Shown: positions 50,072-59,502, counted from the stretch's first letter. The stretch: 64,000 bases of DNA from Halomicroarcula saliterrae (GCF_031624395.1 NZ_JAMQON010000003.1:248001-312000), one strand, 5' to 3'. The notes: generated by a model from the sequence alone, not told the origin. Program-made: numbers and translations.

Positions 50072-53000
50072 TCACCGCTCGCGGCGCCGTCGGAGACCGA
50101 CGGCGAGACTGACCGCAAGCAGCGCCGCGACGACGCCCATACCCGGCCCGCTGGCGCCGGTCGCCGTTTCCGTGGGCGTGACGGTCGCCGGTTCGGGCGT
50201 CGGGCCGGTCGCCGACCGTGCCCTGACGCTCACGGTCCCGACTGACTGCCCGTCGACGGCCAGCGCGTAGGTGCCCGCCGTCTCGAACGTCGACGAGAGC
50301 GTCACGGTTCGGTTCGTCCCGGCGGCCACGTCGACGGAGTCGGTGGCGACGGCGCTGCCGTCGGCGGTGAGTTCCAGCGGATAGGTCCGCTCGACCGTGC
50401 CACGGTTGGTGAGCGTCACGTCGACAGCCGCCGGCTGGCCGGTGTCGACCGTCGCGGTCCGGCGGGTCGCCTCGGTCACCGTTACCATCGACGCGTTCGT
50501 CCCGACGGTAAAGACCGAGAGGCCGGGTGCGGTCGCCCGGAAGACGTAGTGCGTGTCGGTCTCGCCGACGACGGTCGTCGGCAGACGGTTCCAGCGCGTG
50601 GTCTCGTCGCGGTACAGCGACACTGACGACGGTCCGATGCGGTTCTCGCGGAGGTAGGACTTTCGCAGCCGGAAGGTGAAGGCCACCTCGCCGATGTCGG
50701 CGTCGTCGATGGAGTGTGTGACCGTCACCCGACCCATCGGTGTCGACCCGGTCGAGGCGGCGAACTCGCGGTCCCTGTCGGACGGCGCCGAGACGCCGCT
50801 TTCGGGCTCTTCCGCGGCCGGCCCACCGGCTCGAATCTCGCTCGTCGAGACGGACAACCCGAAGTCGCCGTCGCGCTCGACCGTCAGCTCGATACTCGGC
50901 ACGTCGACGTTGCGCTGGTCACCGCCGGTATCGGAGTCGCCACCGGCCAGCGGAATCTGCACGGGTTCGCCCCGCTTCGCGTCCGAAACGGAGACCTCGG
51001 CGGTAGCGCTGTCGTCCGACTCGTCCACGGTGACCGACGTGCCGGAGCTACTGCCACCACCGCCGCCGCCGTCACGGACCGGGAGTACCGTGATATTGAC
51101 GACGGCTCTGTCGGTGTTGCCGTCGGTATCCCGCAGCTCGTAGACGAAGGCGTCGTCGCCGTTGTAGTTCCGGTCGGGGCGGTACTCGAAGGAGCCGTTG
51201 GCAGCCAGCGTGAGCCGCCCGTCCGACGTGTTGGTCACGACCGAGACAGTGAGGTCGCCGTCGTCGGCGTCGGTGTCGTTCGCGACGACCCCGAGGTCGG
51301 CGTCGACGGCGAGCGTGTTGTCCTCCAGAACGGTGTACGCGTCGTCGACCGCGTCGGGGACCGTGTTGGTAACCGACAGGTCGGTCACCCCGGCGACGCG
51401 GTTCCCGCCGGCGTCCTCGGGGACCTTGCGTCCGGGTGCGTAGCGCAGAGTGACGTCGTCTTCGGCCGCGATACTGTCGGCGAGTGTCAGGCTGAGATTC
51501 CGCCCGTCGACCGCGACGTCGGTCACGGCGACGGCCCGGCCGCCCGCCGTGACGGCGAAGTCCCCGCCGTCCGGTACGTCCCCCGAGTCGGTCGAGAGCG
51601 TCTCGTCGGTGCGAAGCGTGAGTGTTCGCTGGCCGGTCCGTGCGCCCGTCACTGCCGGTGGGCGCGTGTCGACGGTGATGTTGAACCGTTCCACGCCGCT
51701 CGTGTCGGTCCCTTCGTTCGCGGTGCCGCCGTCGTCTCGCACCCGCACGGCGACGGTGGCGGTCCCCTCGACGCCGTCGTCGACGGCGTAGGTCAGCGTG
51801 CCGTTGTCGTCGCCGTCGGTGTCTGTAACGGCGACACTGTCGAGGATGCCCGCGGGGTCGCGCTCGACCGAGACGACGAACGCCCGGACGCCTTGGCCGG
51901 CCTCGTCGGACCCGCCGCCGGGCGAGAAGCCGGTGGCGAAGTCGGGGACCGTCCGCTCGCTCGTGTCGTTGGTCACGGTCCGGTTCGCACCGAGGTCGAT
52001 GCTCGGTGCGTCGTTGACGGCCTCGACGGTGAGTGTGACCGTCGCCTGCGCCGTCGCCCCGTTGCCGTCGGCTATCTCGTAGGTGAACGTCTCCTCGCCG
52101 GTGCGGTTCGCTGCGGGGACGTACTCGACGGAGCCGTTCGCGGCGAGCGTCAGCGCGCCGTTCGCCGGGCTGGAGACCAGCGCCACCGTCAGCGCGTCGC
52201 CGTCGACGTCGCCGTCACCGTCGAGCACGCCGGGTGCGGCCACCGACAGCGCGGTGTCTTCGGCTGTCGTGTAGCTGTCCGCGTCCGCAGTCGGCGCGTC
52301 GTTGGTGTTGGTCACGTCGATGCCGAACGGGCCGACCGTGTCGGTCGCGCCGCCGCCGTCTTCGACGGTTATCTCGATGCCGTCGGCCGTGCCCACGTCA
52401 TCGTTGGTCGGCGTCCCCGATAGCTCGCCGGTCGCGGTGTCGAAGGTTGCCCACGAGGGCTGGTTCACTATCGTGAACGTCGTCGTATCGCCCGCGTCCG
52501 CGTCACTGACAGCCGGTGTGTAGCTGTAGACCGAATCCTCCGCGACCGTCGCGCTGGGTGTGTTGTCGATGGACGGCGGGTCGTTGGTGTTGGTCACGTC
52601 GATGCCGAACGGCCCGAGCGTGGCCGTCTCGCCGGCGGTGTCCGTCGCGGTAATCTCGATACCGCCGTACGCACCCACGTCGTCGTTGGTCGGCGTCCCG
52701 GCTATCTCACCGGTGGCCGTGTCGAACGTGGCCCACGGGGGCCTGTTTGTAATGGTGAACGTCACCGCGTCGCCCGCGTCGACGTCGACTGCCGTCGGCG
52801 TGAACGAGTAGACGCTATCCTCGGGGGCGTCGGGTGCCGTCCCGCCTATCGTCGGTGGGTCGTTAGTGTTGGCCACGTCGATGCCGAACGGGCCGACCGT
52901 GTCGGTCGCGCCGTCGCCGTCCTCGACGGTTATCCCGATGCCGTCGTAGCTACCCACGTCGTCGTTGGTCGGCGTCCCCGACAGCTCGCCGGTCGCGGTG

Positions 53001-56000
53001 TCGAAAGTTGCCCACGAGGGCTGGTTCACTATCGAGAACGCCGTCGTGTCGCCTGCGTCCACGTCGGTGACGGCCGGTGTGTAGCTGTAGGGCGAATCTT
53101 CGGTGACCGTCGCGTCGGGCGCGTTGTCGATAGACGGCGGGTCGTTGACCGGCGCGACGGTCAGCGTGAACGATTCGGTCCCCGAGAGCCCGCCGTCGTC
53201 GGCTTCGAGGGTAATCGTGGCCGTCCCCGTGGCGTTCGGCGCGAGCGTGACGTCGAGCGTCCGGTCGGTGCCGGTGCCACTGACCGCCAGATTGGCGTCC
53301 GGCACCAGCGACTGGTCGCCCGAACTCGCGCCGACGGTCAGCGACCCCGGCGCCGTCTCGACGTCGTCGACTTGGAAACTGACGGGGGCGACGTCGCTGT
53401 CCTCGTCGACGGTCAGGTCGCTCACCGCGGTTATCGTCGGCCGGTCGTCGACCGGGTCCACCGTCAGGCGGAACTCTTCCCGGGCGGTCAGCGAGCCGTC
53501 GCTGACCTCGACGGTGACGAGGGTGCTCCCGGACTGGTCCGCCGCCGGGACGATATCGAGCGTGCGGTCGGTCCCGCTCCCGCCGAAGGCGTGTGACTCG
53601 ACGAGCGACGGTGTGTCGGCGCTAAAGGAGAGCGTGAGGCTCCCCGCGGCCGTCTCGGCGTCACCGACGGTGAACGCGACGCCGCTCAACGGCTGGTCTT
53701 CGTCGGTCGCCTGGTCGGCGATGGCACCGATAGTCGGCGCGTCGGCCACGGGCTGGACGTCCAGCGAGACGGTCGCACTGTCGGTCTCGCTGTTTCCGTC
53801 GCCGGTCAGCCCGGGGTCCGTGCCGGTGTTGCCCTCGTCGGAGACAGTCGCGGTCACGGTGTCGGTCCCGAAGTAGTCGGTGTCGCTCCGGTAGGAGAGC
53901 GTCCCGAGCGCGGCGTTCACGTCCGACTTCGGCCCGCTGACGGTGAGCGAACTCGCGCCGTTGCTCCCGCTGACGACGGCGAGCCCCGTCGTCGAGCCGA
54001 CGGTGAGCGTGCCGTGCTGGGCGGTGAGCGTCAGCCTCATGAGCCCGCCACCGTCGTCGGGATCTGCCACCTGTATCTCGTTCGCGCCGGTCAGGTCGAA
54101 CGCGACGTCCTCGTCGGGCTGGAGCGTCCCGCCCGGGGCCGTTATCGAGGGGGCGTCGTTGCCGGGCTGGACGGTCACGGTCGCCGTCGCACTCGCAGTC
54201 GCCCCGGCGTCGTCGGTCGCCGTGACGGTCACCGCGCGGTCGGTGGCGTCGGGCGCGTCGTCGTCGTTCTGAAAGCGCACCGCCTCGACGGCGGCTTCGA
54301 GGTCAGCCGTGCTGGCCGTGTTGCGCGTGACGGTAATCTCGTTCGTGCTGGCCGAGAACCCGAGGTCGGCGGCGAGGCCGCTCGTGTCGACTGCCAGCCC
54401 TTCACCCGCGTCGCCCTGTGGGTTGTCGAGTGTCACCGTGACCGACTCGACGGTCCCGTCGCTGTCGGCCAGATCGACTGGCCCGGTGACGGCCACGCCG
54501 TCGCCGCTCGCGGTCCCCTGGTCGTCGTTCTCGCTGAACGTGACCGACGAAGCGGTACCGTCCGCGCCCGTATCGAGGTCGGCCGAGGGCGAGACGTTGC
54601 TCTGGTCGACCACGATGTTGTCGATAGCGACCTGGTCGCTCACGCCGGTGGTAAACCGAACCTCGTCGACACGCCGGAACTCGGAGTCGTCCCCGTCGGG
54701 GTCTCTGGTCTGATAGCCGCTGCTCGCGGCCATCGTGTAGGTCTGACTCGCCACCCGCGTCCCGTCACGGTAGCCGTAGACCGTCACGTCCTGTCCGGAA
54801 TCACCGTAGTTGTCGATATCGAGGGAGTCCAGCGCGAACGGCTCGTCGCTCTCGAAGCGGGTGCCCGTCGTCGCCGGGTCCCGCGTGGCCTGTTCTAACT
54901 GGAGCTCGTTCGACGCCACCAGGCTATTCTCCGCGGCATCTCCGAACTGGTAGCCGTAGAACAGCAGTTCCCGCACGTTTCGCGCGTCGACCGAATCACC
55001 GTTTCCCAGTTCCGGGCCGAGGCTGGTGAAATCGAGCGTCGTACTCGTCGAAATCGGTTCGAGTGCCGGGTCGAAGATGACGGACTGGGACTCGCTGGTC
55101 TGGAGCGCGCCGTCCGGGTCGCCGTCGTCGAAGCTGAGCGTGAGGCCGTACTCGACGACAACCGGGTCGCCGATGTTCTCGTAGGTGATGGCCTGTAACA
55201 CGTCGTCGACCAGTGCCGGCGTGGCCGCCGTCTCGGCGGCGGTGAAATCGATAGTCAGCGTGCCACCGCTCTGCGTGTAACTGGCGAAGGCGCTCCCGCC
55301 AGTTGTCAACTCCGACCCGGAGGTGGCGAAGGTTCCGGCGCTCGTATCGAACCCGTAGCTGTCGTCGGCGCTGGCACCGCCCTCACGGACGACGGTGAGC
55401 GTACTGCCCGCGTAATCGCCGGCCGCGTCGAGCTCTGTGTCGGCGACCGTCGCGTCGCTGTCGACGACCACCGGTGTCCCGCTCGCCTCGTCGTAAGTGA
55501 CCGTCGCATCGAGGTTCGAGAACGACGGCTGGGTGTTCGAGGAGACCGCCTGGTCGACGACGAAGTCGTCGACGGTCACACAGCTATTGGCATCGAAGCT
55601 GGATGTGTCGCTGTACCCCTCGAACCGGACTTCGTCGACGGATGCGAAGCCGATGACTCGCGTAGTCACCGGCTCGGTCGAGCTTATGGTGTAGCTCTGT
55701 GAGTCGACCTGTGTCCCGTCCTCGTAGCCCGCAACAGTGAACGATATCGGCGTTCCGCAGAACACCTCGGTGGTGAACGAGGAGAACTGGAAACTGTCCC
55801 CGTTCGGGTCGCTAATCGTCCCATCCGGAAGGGTCTCCCGGAGATTCAGCCCGATATCCGGCTGTTCAAGCGTATCCCACTGCCAGTTCTCGAACTCCAG
55901 TGTCGTCGAACTCCCGTCGGCTTCGAGCGACCCGGTACAGGTCGTCCCGCCGCTGGACGTGCGGGTCAACAGTTCCTGCGAGACGACACAGGGGTCCGAG

Positions 56001-56179
56001 TTCGGATATTTACTGTCGAAGGAAAAAGTTTCCTGGGTGGTGACTTGCATCGTCCCGCCCGAGACGACGGACTCGCTCGTCCCGACGGTCGCCGACCCGC
56101 TCGCCGGCACGACTGTGACACCTGAGAGGGCCACACAGACGACGACACCGATAAGTAGCAGCATCCGCCGATTCGCCAT
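50072..56179 (-). CDS. Giant cadherin-like surface protein with PGF-pre-PGF and PGF-CTERM
   Basis: This protein of about 2035 aa has a Sec signal peptide (about 1-28). An N-terminal unique beta region (about 30-560) contains two sugar-binding-like DUF642/PEP-type segments (GYEDGTQVDSQSYTI; YGYRDGTRVASQTYT). A long array of cadherin-like/VCBS domains follows (about 560-1560). It includes three near-identical dystroglycan-type units with the PSWATFDTATGELSGTPTND signature, and Big-like and tandem-95 units (AEDTALSVAAPGVLDGDG). Next are a PGF-pre-PGF domain, a CARDB-like domain and a tail GPGMGVVAALLAVSLAVGLR then RRRER, a PGF-CTERM variant. Acidic, Ca-binding-like DxD loops are frequent. Probable role: cell-cell or cell-surface adhesion. 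ATG 56179 is chosen because it directly precedes the signal peptide; 56191 and 56200 are alternatives. Confidence 0.88.
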   Translation of the reverse strand: MANRRMLLLIGVVVCVALSGVTVVPASGSATVGTSESVVSGGTMQVTTQETFSFDSKYPNSDPCVVSQELLTRTSSGGTTCTGSLEADGSSTTLEFENWQWDTLEQPDIGLNLRETLPDGTISDPNGDSFQFSSFTTEVFCGTPISFTVAGYEDGTQVDSQSYTISSTEPVTTRVIGFASVDEVRFEGYSDTSSFDANSCVTVDDFVVDQAVSSNTQPSFSNLDATVTYDEASGTPVVVDSDATVADTELDAAGDYAGSTLTVVREGGASADDSYGFDTSAGTFATSGSELTTGGSAFASYTQSGGTLTIDFTAAETAATPALVDDVLQAITYENIGDPVVVEYGLTLSFDDGDPDGALQTSESQSVIFDPALEPISTSTTLDFTSLGPELGNGDSVDARNVRELLFYGYQFGDAAENSLVASNELQLEQATRDPATTGTRFESDEPFALDSLDIDNYGDSGQDVTVYGYRDGTRVASQTYTMAASSGYQTRDPDGDDSEFRRVDEVRFTTGVSDQVAIDNIVVDQSNVSPSADLDTGADGTASSVTFSENDDQGTASGDGVAVTGPVDLADSDGTVESVTVTLDNPQGDAGEGLAVDTSGLAADLGFSASTNEITVTRNTASTADLEAAVEAVRFQNDDDAPDATDRAVTVTATDDAGATASATATVTVQPGNDAPSITAPGGTLQPDEDVAFDLTGANEIQVADPDDGGGLMRLTLTAQHGTLTVGSTTGLAVVSGSNGASSLTVSGPKSDVNAALGTLSYRSDTDYFGTDTVTATVSDEGNTGTDPGLTGDGNSETDSATVSLDVQPVADAPTIGAIADQATDEDQPLSGVAFTVGDAETAAGSLTLSFSADTPSLVESHAFGGSGTDRTLDIVPAADQSGSTLVTVEVSDGSLTAREEFRLTVDPVDDRPTITAVSDLTVDEDSDVAPVSFQVDDVETAPGSLTVGASSGDQSLVPDANLAVSGTGTDRTLDVTLAPNATGTATITLEADDGGLSGTESFTLTVAPVNDPPSIDNAPDATVTEDSPYSYTPAVTDVDAGDTTAFSIVNQPSWATFDTATGELSGTPTNDDVGSYDGIGITVEDGDGATDTVGPFGIDVANTNDPPTIGGTAPDAPEDSVYSFTPTAVDVDAGDAVTFTITNRPPWATFDTATGEIAGTPTNDDVGAYGGIEITATDTAGETATLGPFGIDVTNTNDPPSIDNTPSATVAEDSVYSYTPAVSDADAGDTTTFTIVNQPSWATFDTATGELSGTPTNDDVGTADGIEITVEDGGGATDTVGPFGIDVTNTNDAPTADADSYTTAEDTALSVAAPGVLDGDGDVDGDALTVALVSSPANGALTLAANGSVEYVPAANRTGEETFTYEIADGNGATAQATVTLTVEAVNDAPSIDLGANRTVTNDTSERTVPDFATGFSPGGGSDEAGQGVRAFVVSVERDPAGILDSVAVTDTDGDDNGTLTYAVDDGVEGTATVAVRVRDDGGTANEGTDTSGVERFNITVDTRPPAVTGARTGQRTLTLRTDETLSTDSGDVPDGGDFAVTAGGRAVAVTDVAVDGRNLSLTLADSIAAEDDVTLRYAPGRKVPEDAGGNRVAGVTDLSVTNTVPDAVDDAYTVLEDNTLAVDADLGVVANDTDADDGDLTVSVVTNTSDGRLTLAANGSFEYRPDRNYNGDDAFVYELRDTDGNTDRAVVNITVLPVRDGGGGGGSSSGTSVTVDESDDSATAEVSVSDAKRGEPVQIPLAGGDSDTGGDQRNVDVPSIELTVERDGDFGLSVSTSEIRAGGPAAEEPESGVSAPSDRDREFAASTGSTPMGRVTVTHSIDDADIGEVAFTFRLRKSYLRENRIGPSSVSLYRDETTRWNRLPTTVVGETDTHYVFRATAPGLSVFTVGTNASMVTVTEATRRTATVDTGQPAAVDVTLTNRGTVERTYPLELTADGSAVATDSVDVAAGTNRTVTLSSTFETAGTYALAVDGQSVGTVSVRARSATGPTPEPATVTPTETATGASGPGMGVVAALLAVSLAVGLRRRRER

Positions 56180-56508
56180 CGCCCCGTTCATCGGCCACAC
56201 GTGCCTGCCGGGCCCGTGGCAGACCGTCTGTCGGCCGCGGGCCGCACTCGTACACCGTCCTCCGGGGAGGGGTCTGCACCGCCAACGACTGTCACCGCAC
56301 CGGGCCCCTTCGCGCGCGTGTCAGAGGCTCTAAGGCCAGATTGCATGGCATCTCCTTCGGACAAATCGGTATATAGCCACCGATGAAACACTGTTTCACG
56401 CGTGAAACACGGTTACGTCGCTCCCGGCCAATCGAGGTTATAAAACCCGGCGAACTGCGGCAGGCGGGCCAGGGGGACACGCAACCTTCAGCGATCATGC
56501 AGTCGAGC
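56180..56508. other. Long leader and promoter of the 2035-aa gene
   Basis: No gene is seen in this 329-bp region. A transcript from the TATA element at 56370 would have a leader of about 160 nt before ATG 56179, unusually long for this genome, where most genes here look leaderless. 56410-56508 is the gap before the truncated hydrolase. Confidence 0.4.
56370..56409 (-). promoter_or_regulatory. Promoter and palindromic operator of the 2035-aa surface protein
   Basis: TGTTTCACGCGTGAAACA (56392-56409) is a perfect 18-bp palindrome. On the minus strand it is followed after 16 nt by TATATA (56370-56375), with CGGTGGC before it. A third half-site (TGTTTCA, minus strand) lies in the 16-nt spacer. 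The same architecture is found before the other two giant genes. Confidence 0.72.
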
Positions 56509-56799
56509 ATGTCACCGACCGCCGACACCCAGTCGCTCGACCGCCCGGACGGCCGGACGCTCACCTACGCCGACCACGGCGACCCCGACGGGTCGCCGGT
56601 CCTGTTCTGCCACGGGACGCCCGGCTCCCGTCTGGGAGTGCCAGACTCCGGGGCCGTCGCGGCCACCGGCACCCGCTTGCTCACTGTCGACCGGCCGGGC
56701 TACGGCGGCCCACTGCCGGGACGGTCAGAACTCCGCGAGCACCGCCCGCATGACCTTCGACTCCGCTTTCCGGAGGTGCGTGCCCGCGGTCTGGGGTGA
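56509..56799 (+). pseudogene. Truncated alpha/beta hydrolase
   Basis: From ATG 56509 the frame encodes a clear alpha/beta-hydrolase N-terminus: DGRTLTYADHGDPDGSPVLF, the oxyanion strand CHGTPGSRLG, and VDRPGYGG (about 66). After about residue 68, near 56715, the similarity ends and the frame runs into the antisense strand of the neighbouring regulator. The nucleophile-elbow Ser and catalytic His are missing. A normal member has about 270-300 residues, so this is a 5' fragment created by deletion at the regulator's 3' end. Confidence 0.65.
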
Positions 56800-57387
56800 G
56801 CAGTCCAGCTCGGCCGCCACGTCGGCCTGTGTCGCCGCTCGGGGCTGTTCGTAGTAGCCAAGCGCCAGCGCGGCGTCGACGGCCTCCCGCTGGCGCTCCG
56901 AGAGCGTCGTTTCGACTCCGTCCAGCCGACCGCGGAACCGGCCGACCTCCTCGACGTCGATGTCCATGGCGTCGGGGCTGTCGTCGAAGGCCCGCTGCAG
57001 CCCCTCCGTGGCACCCACGATACGGCCGTGCATGGCTCCGTCGCGGTAGATGATCGGCGTTCGAACCACGAATCCCGACAACCGGTCCCCCTGGTGGATA
57101 GCGTCGAACAGCGAGGTTTCGAGCGGGCGCATCACGAGCAAGGCGTAACTCGGTCCCTCGTCGTAGTCGGCCACCTCGACGGACTCGACGCCGGGCGTCT
57201 CGGCAGCACCTGCGGCGAAGGCAGCGGTGTCACCGTCGATGGCAAAGAGGACCGTCTCGACGCCCCCGACGGTGGTGTTCACTTCGAGCACACGAGCCTC
57301 CTCGATCTCCGTGGAGTTCGCGAGCAGGTCGAAGAAGGCCGGCGACGCCTCGGGGTCGACGCGTGCCGTGGCCCGGATCTGTCTCAT
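56725..57387 (-). CDS. HTH-10 (Bat-type) transcriptional regulator
   Basis: This protein of about 220 aa has an N-terminal sensor-like region (about 1-150) and a C-terminal HTH-10 domain (about 160-215): LSERQREAVDAALALGYYEQ, then ATQADVAAELDCSPQTAGTH and LRKAESKVM. It is a full-length paralogue of the protein at 38175-38837. GGTTTATATCGCC about 27 nt upstream fits a leaderless ATG at 57387; 57396 is another in-frame ATG. It is divergent from an ABC exporter operon, which may be its target. Confidence 0.87.
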   Translation of the reverse strand: MRQIRATARVDPEASPAFFDLLANSTEIEEARVLEVNTTVGGVETVLFAIDGDTAAFAAGAAETPGVESVEVADYDEGPSYALLVMRPLETSLFDAIHQGDRLSGFVVRTPIIYRDGAMHGRIVGATEGLQRAFDDSPDAMDIDVEEVGRFRGRLDGVETTLSERQREAVDAALALGYYEQPRAATQADVAAELDCSPQTAGTHLRKAESKVMRAVLAEF

Positions 57388-57474
57388 GGGACTCATTCCC
57401 GGGAGGCGGCGATATAAACCCCACTTCTATAGCTCACAGCAGCTACTCGGCCCTGTCCGCGCTCGTATACGGTG

Positions 57475-58515
57475 ATGCCCTCGAACGCAGCACGACAGGA
57501 CGCACCGACACACAGCGACGGACCGCCGGCGGTCGACGCCGAGGCGCTCTCGCTGACGTACGCCGACGGCACCGAGGCCGTCCGCGACGTATCGCTCACC
57601 ATCCCTCGCGGGGAGTTCTTCGGCTTCCTCGGGCCGAACGGCGCGGGGAAGACCACGACCATCAAGATGCTCGCGACGCTGCTCGCCCCGACCGGCGGCC
57701 GTGTCAGCATCAACGGTTACGACGTCGTGGACGAGCGGACCGCCGTCCGTGGCACCGTCGGCTACATGGCACAGCACGTCAGTGTCGACAGGGAGCTGAC
57801 GGCCCGCGAGAACCTCCAGTTCGCCTGTGAGGCCTACGGCGTGAGCGGGGCGGACCGCGACGCTCGCATCGAGGAACTGCTGGACCTCGTCGACCTCGCC
57901 GACGTGGCCGACACACCCGCCGGGAACTTCTCCGGCGGGATGCAAAAACGCCTCGACGCGGCGACGGCGCTCGTCCACGACCCGGCGCTCGTCTTCCTCG
58001 ACGAACCGACCACCGGGCTGGACCCGAAGGCCCGAAACCGGCTGTGGGACTACTTCGAGCGCATCAACGACTCCGGGACGACGATCTTCCTCACGACGCA
58101 GTACCTCGAAGAGGCCGACGCCCTCTGTGACCGCCTGGCCGTCATCCGTGACGGCGAACTCGTCGCCGACGACTCGCCGGACGCGCTGAAACGGCGCGTC
58201 GGCGGGACCCGGCTCAGTATCGACGTCGAGGGCGGGCCGGAGGCGGCCGCTCGGGTCGCTCGCCAGAGCGGCGTGCTCTCCGACGACGCGACCCTCGACA
58301 CCACCGCTGACGGACTCACCGTCGCAACGTCCGCTCCCACCGAGGACGGCCCAGACCTCCTCGTGGCGCTCCGGAACGCCGGCGTCGTGGTCACCGGCTT
58401 CGACATCGAGGAGGCGACCCTCGACGACGTCTTCCTCACTATTGCTGACGAAGGCAGTTCGGGACTCGATGTCGAGGACCCACAGCCGGTGGCCGCCGCG
58501 GGGGAGTCCGTATGA
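57475..58515 (+). CDS. ABC transporter ATP-binding protein (DrrA-like)
   Basis: This 346-aa nucleotide-binding subunit of a DrrAB-type exporter has Walker A GPNGAGKTTT (about 51-60), a Q-loop in MAQHVSVD, signature FSGGMQKRLD (about 157), Walker B LVFLDEPTTGLDP (about 173) and an H-loop-like Thr/Gln in LTTQYLEEAD. The C-terminal domain (about 250-346) matches DrrA (DUF4162-like). It overlaps the permease by 4 nt (ATGA), so both are made from one message. A GTG three nt upstream is also in frame. Substrate unknown (drug or lipid). Confidence 0.9.
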   Translation: MPSNAARQDAPTHSDGPPAVDAEALSLTYADGTEAVRDVSLTIPRGEFFGFLGPNGAGKTTTIKMLATLLAPTGGRVSINGYDVVDERTAVRGTVGYMAQHVSVDRELTARENLQFACEAYGVSGADRDARIEELLDLVDLADVADTPAGNFSGGMQKRLDAATALVHDPALVFLDEPTTGLDPKARNRLWDYFERINDSGTTIFLTTQYLEEADALCDRLAVIRDGELVADDSPDALKRRVGGTRLSIDVEGGPEAAARVARQSGVLSDDATLDTTADGLTVATSAPTEDGPDLLVALRNAGVVVTGFDIEEATLDDVFLTIADEGSSGLDVEDPQPVAAAGESV

Positions 58516-59366
58516 GCACCGCGACCGACCGTCCGACGCCGGCGCGCAACTCACTGCCCCGGGACGCGTGGGTGAACTTCAAGCGCTGGTCCCGGAAGGC
58601 GGTGCGCAACCCGACCGCGTTCTTCCTGGAAATCGTCGTCGGCGTGTTCTCCCTGTTGCTGTTCTCGGCGGTGTTCGGCGACGTGGGCGAGTTCGCGCTC
58701 GCGCAGGCCGGCTACGCCGACGTGGACTACCTCACCTATCTCGTGCCCGCGGTGTTCATGCAGGCGACGATGGGGTCGGCGTTCACCTCCGGCGTCGGGT
58801 TGGTCGGCGACCTGGAGAGCGGCATGTTCGAGAAAGTCACCGCCACGCCGATGGGCTGGACCGCCGTCCTGCTGGGCAAGGCGGCCGCCGACCTGCTTCG
58901 CATCCTCGTCCAGTTGCTCGTCGTCCTCGCGCTGGCCGTGGCACTGGGCGCGAGCGTCGAGACCGGTGTGGCGGGCGTAGTCGGCATCGCGGCCGTCTCC
59001 CTGCTCGTCGGCCTGCTGTTCATGTCCGTCGCCAACATCCTCGGCGTGCTCGTCCGTGACGAGGAAGCCATCAACGCCGCGTCGATGCTGTTCATGTTCC
59101 CCCTGCTCTTCCTCTCGCCGGCGTTCATCCCGGTCGCTTCGGACATCGAGTGGCTCGCCCGCCTCAACCCCGTTACCTACGGCGTCGACGCGATTCGCGC
59201 GCTCGTCCTCGGTGAGGACGTGTTGACAGTGCTGGAGGTGAGCCGCTTTGGCGGCATCTACGACACGCTCGTCCCCGCCGTGGCCGTCCTCGTCGGACTG
59301 AACGTCGTCTTCGGCGCCATCGCGGTCTGGGTCCTCGGACGCGCCAGCAGTGTCGACGCCGCCTGA
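58512..59366 (+). CDS. ABC-2 type transporter permease (DrrB-like)
   Basis: This 284-aa permease has six membrane helices. An N-terminal amphipathic helix (NFKRWSRKAVRNPTAFFLEI, about 18-37) is followed by a periplasmic loop. The ABC-2 signature block AINAASMLFMFPLLFLSPAF is at about 195-214, followed by LARLNPVTYGVDAIRALVLG. Its ATG overlaps the upstream stop, giving translational coupling with the ATPase. Together they would export a small hydrophobic molecule. Three 34-bp hairpin repeats begin 4 nt after the stop. Confidence 0.9.
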   Translation: MSTATDRPTPARNSLPRDAWVNFKRWSRKAVRNPTAFFLEIVVGVFSLLLFSAVFGDVGEFALAQAGYADVDYLTYLVPAVFMQATMGSAFTSGVGLVGDLESGMFEKVTATPMGWTAVLLGKAAADLLRILVQLLVVLALAVALGASVETGVAGVVGIAAVSLLVGLLFMSVANILGVLVRDEEAINAASMLFMFPLLFLSPAFIPVASDIEWLARLNPVTYGVDAIRALVLGEDVLTVLEVSRFGGIYDTLVPAVAVLVGLNVVFGAIAVWVLGRASSVDAA

Positions 59367-59369
59367 GTG

Positions 59370-59469
59370 GCCGGCATCACGTGAACTCGATGCCGCCTGT
59401 GTTGCCGGCATCACGTGAACTCGATGCCGCCTGTGTTGCCGGCATCACGTGAACTCGATGCCGCCGTTG
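59370..59469. repeat. Three 34-bp hairpin-forming tandem repeats
   Basis: Copies at 59370-59403, 59404-59437 and 59438-59469 (the last two bases shorter) contain CGGCATC-ACGTGAACTC-GATGCCG, a 7-bp stem with a 10-nt loop. They lie between two convergent genes, directly after the permease stop. They may act as a bidirectional terminator or a replication/recombination scar. Confidence 0.8.
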
Positions 59470-59502
59470 CTACCTACCCCCGCTGGCGATCCGTCCTCCG
59501 AC

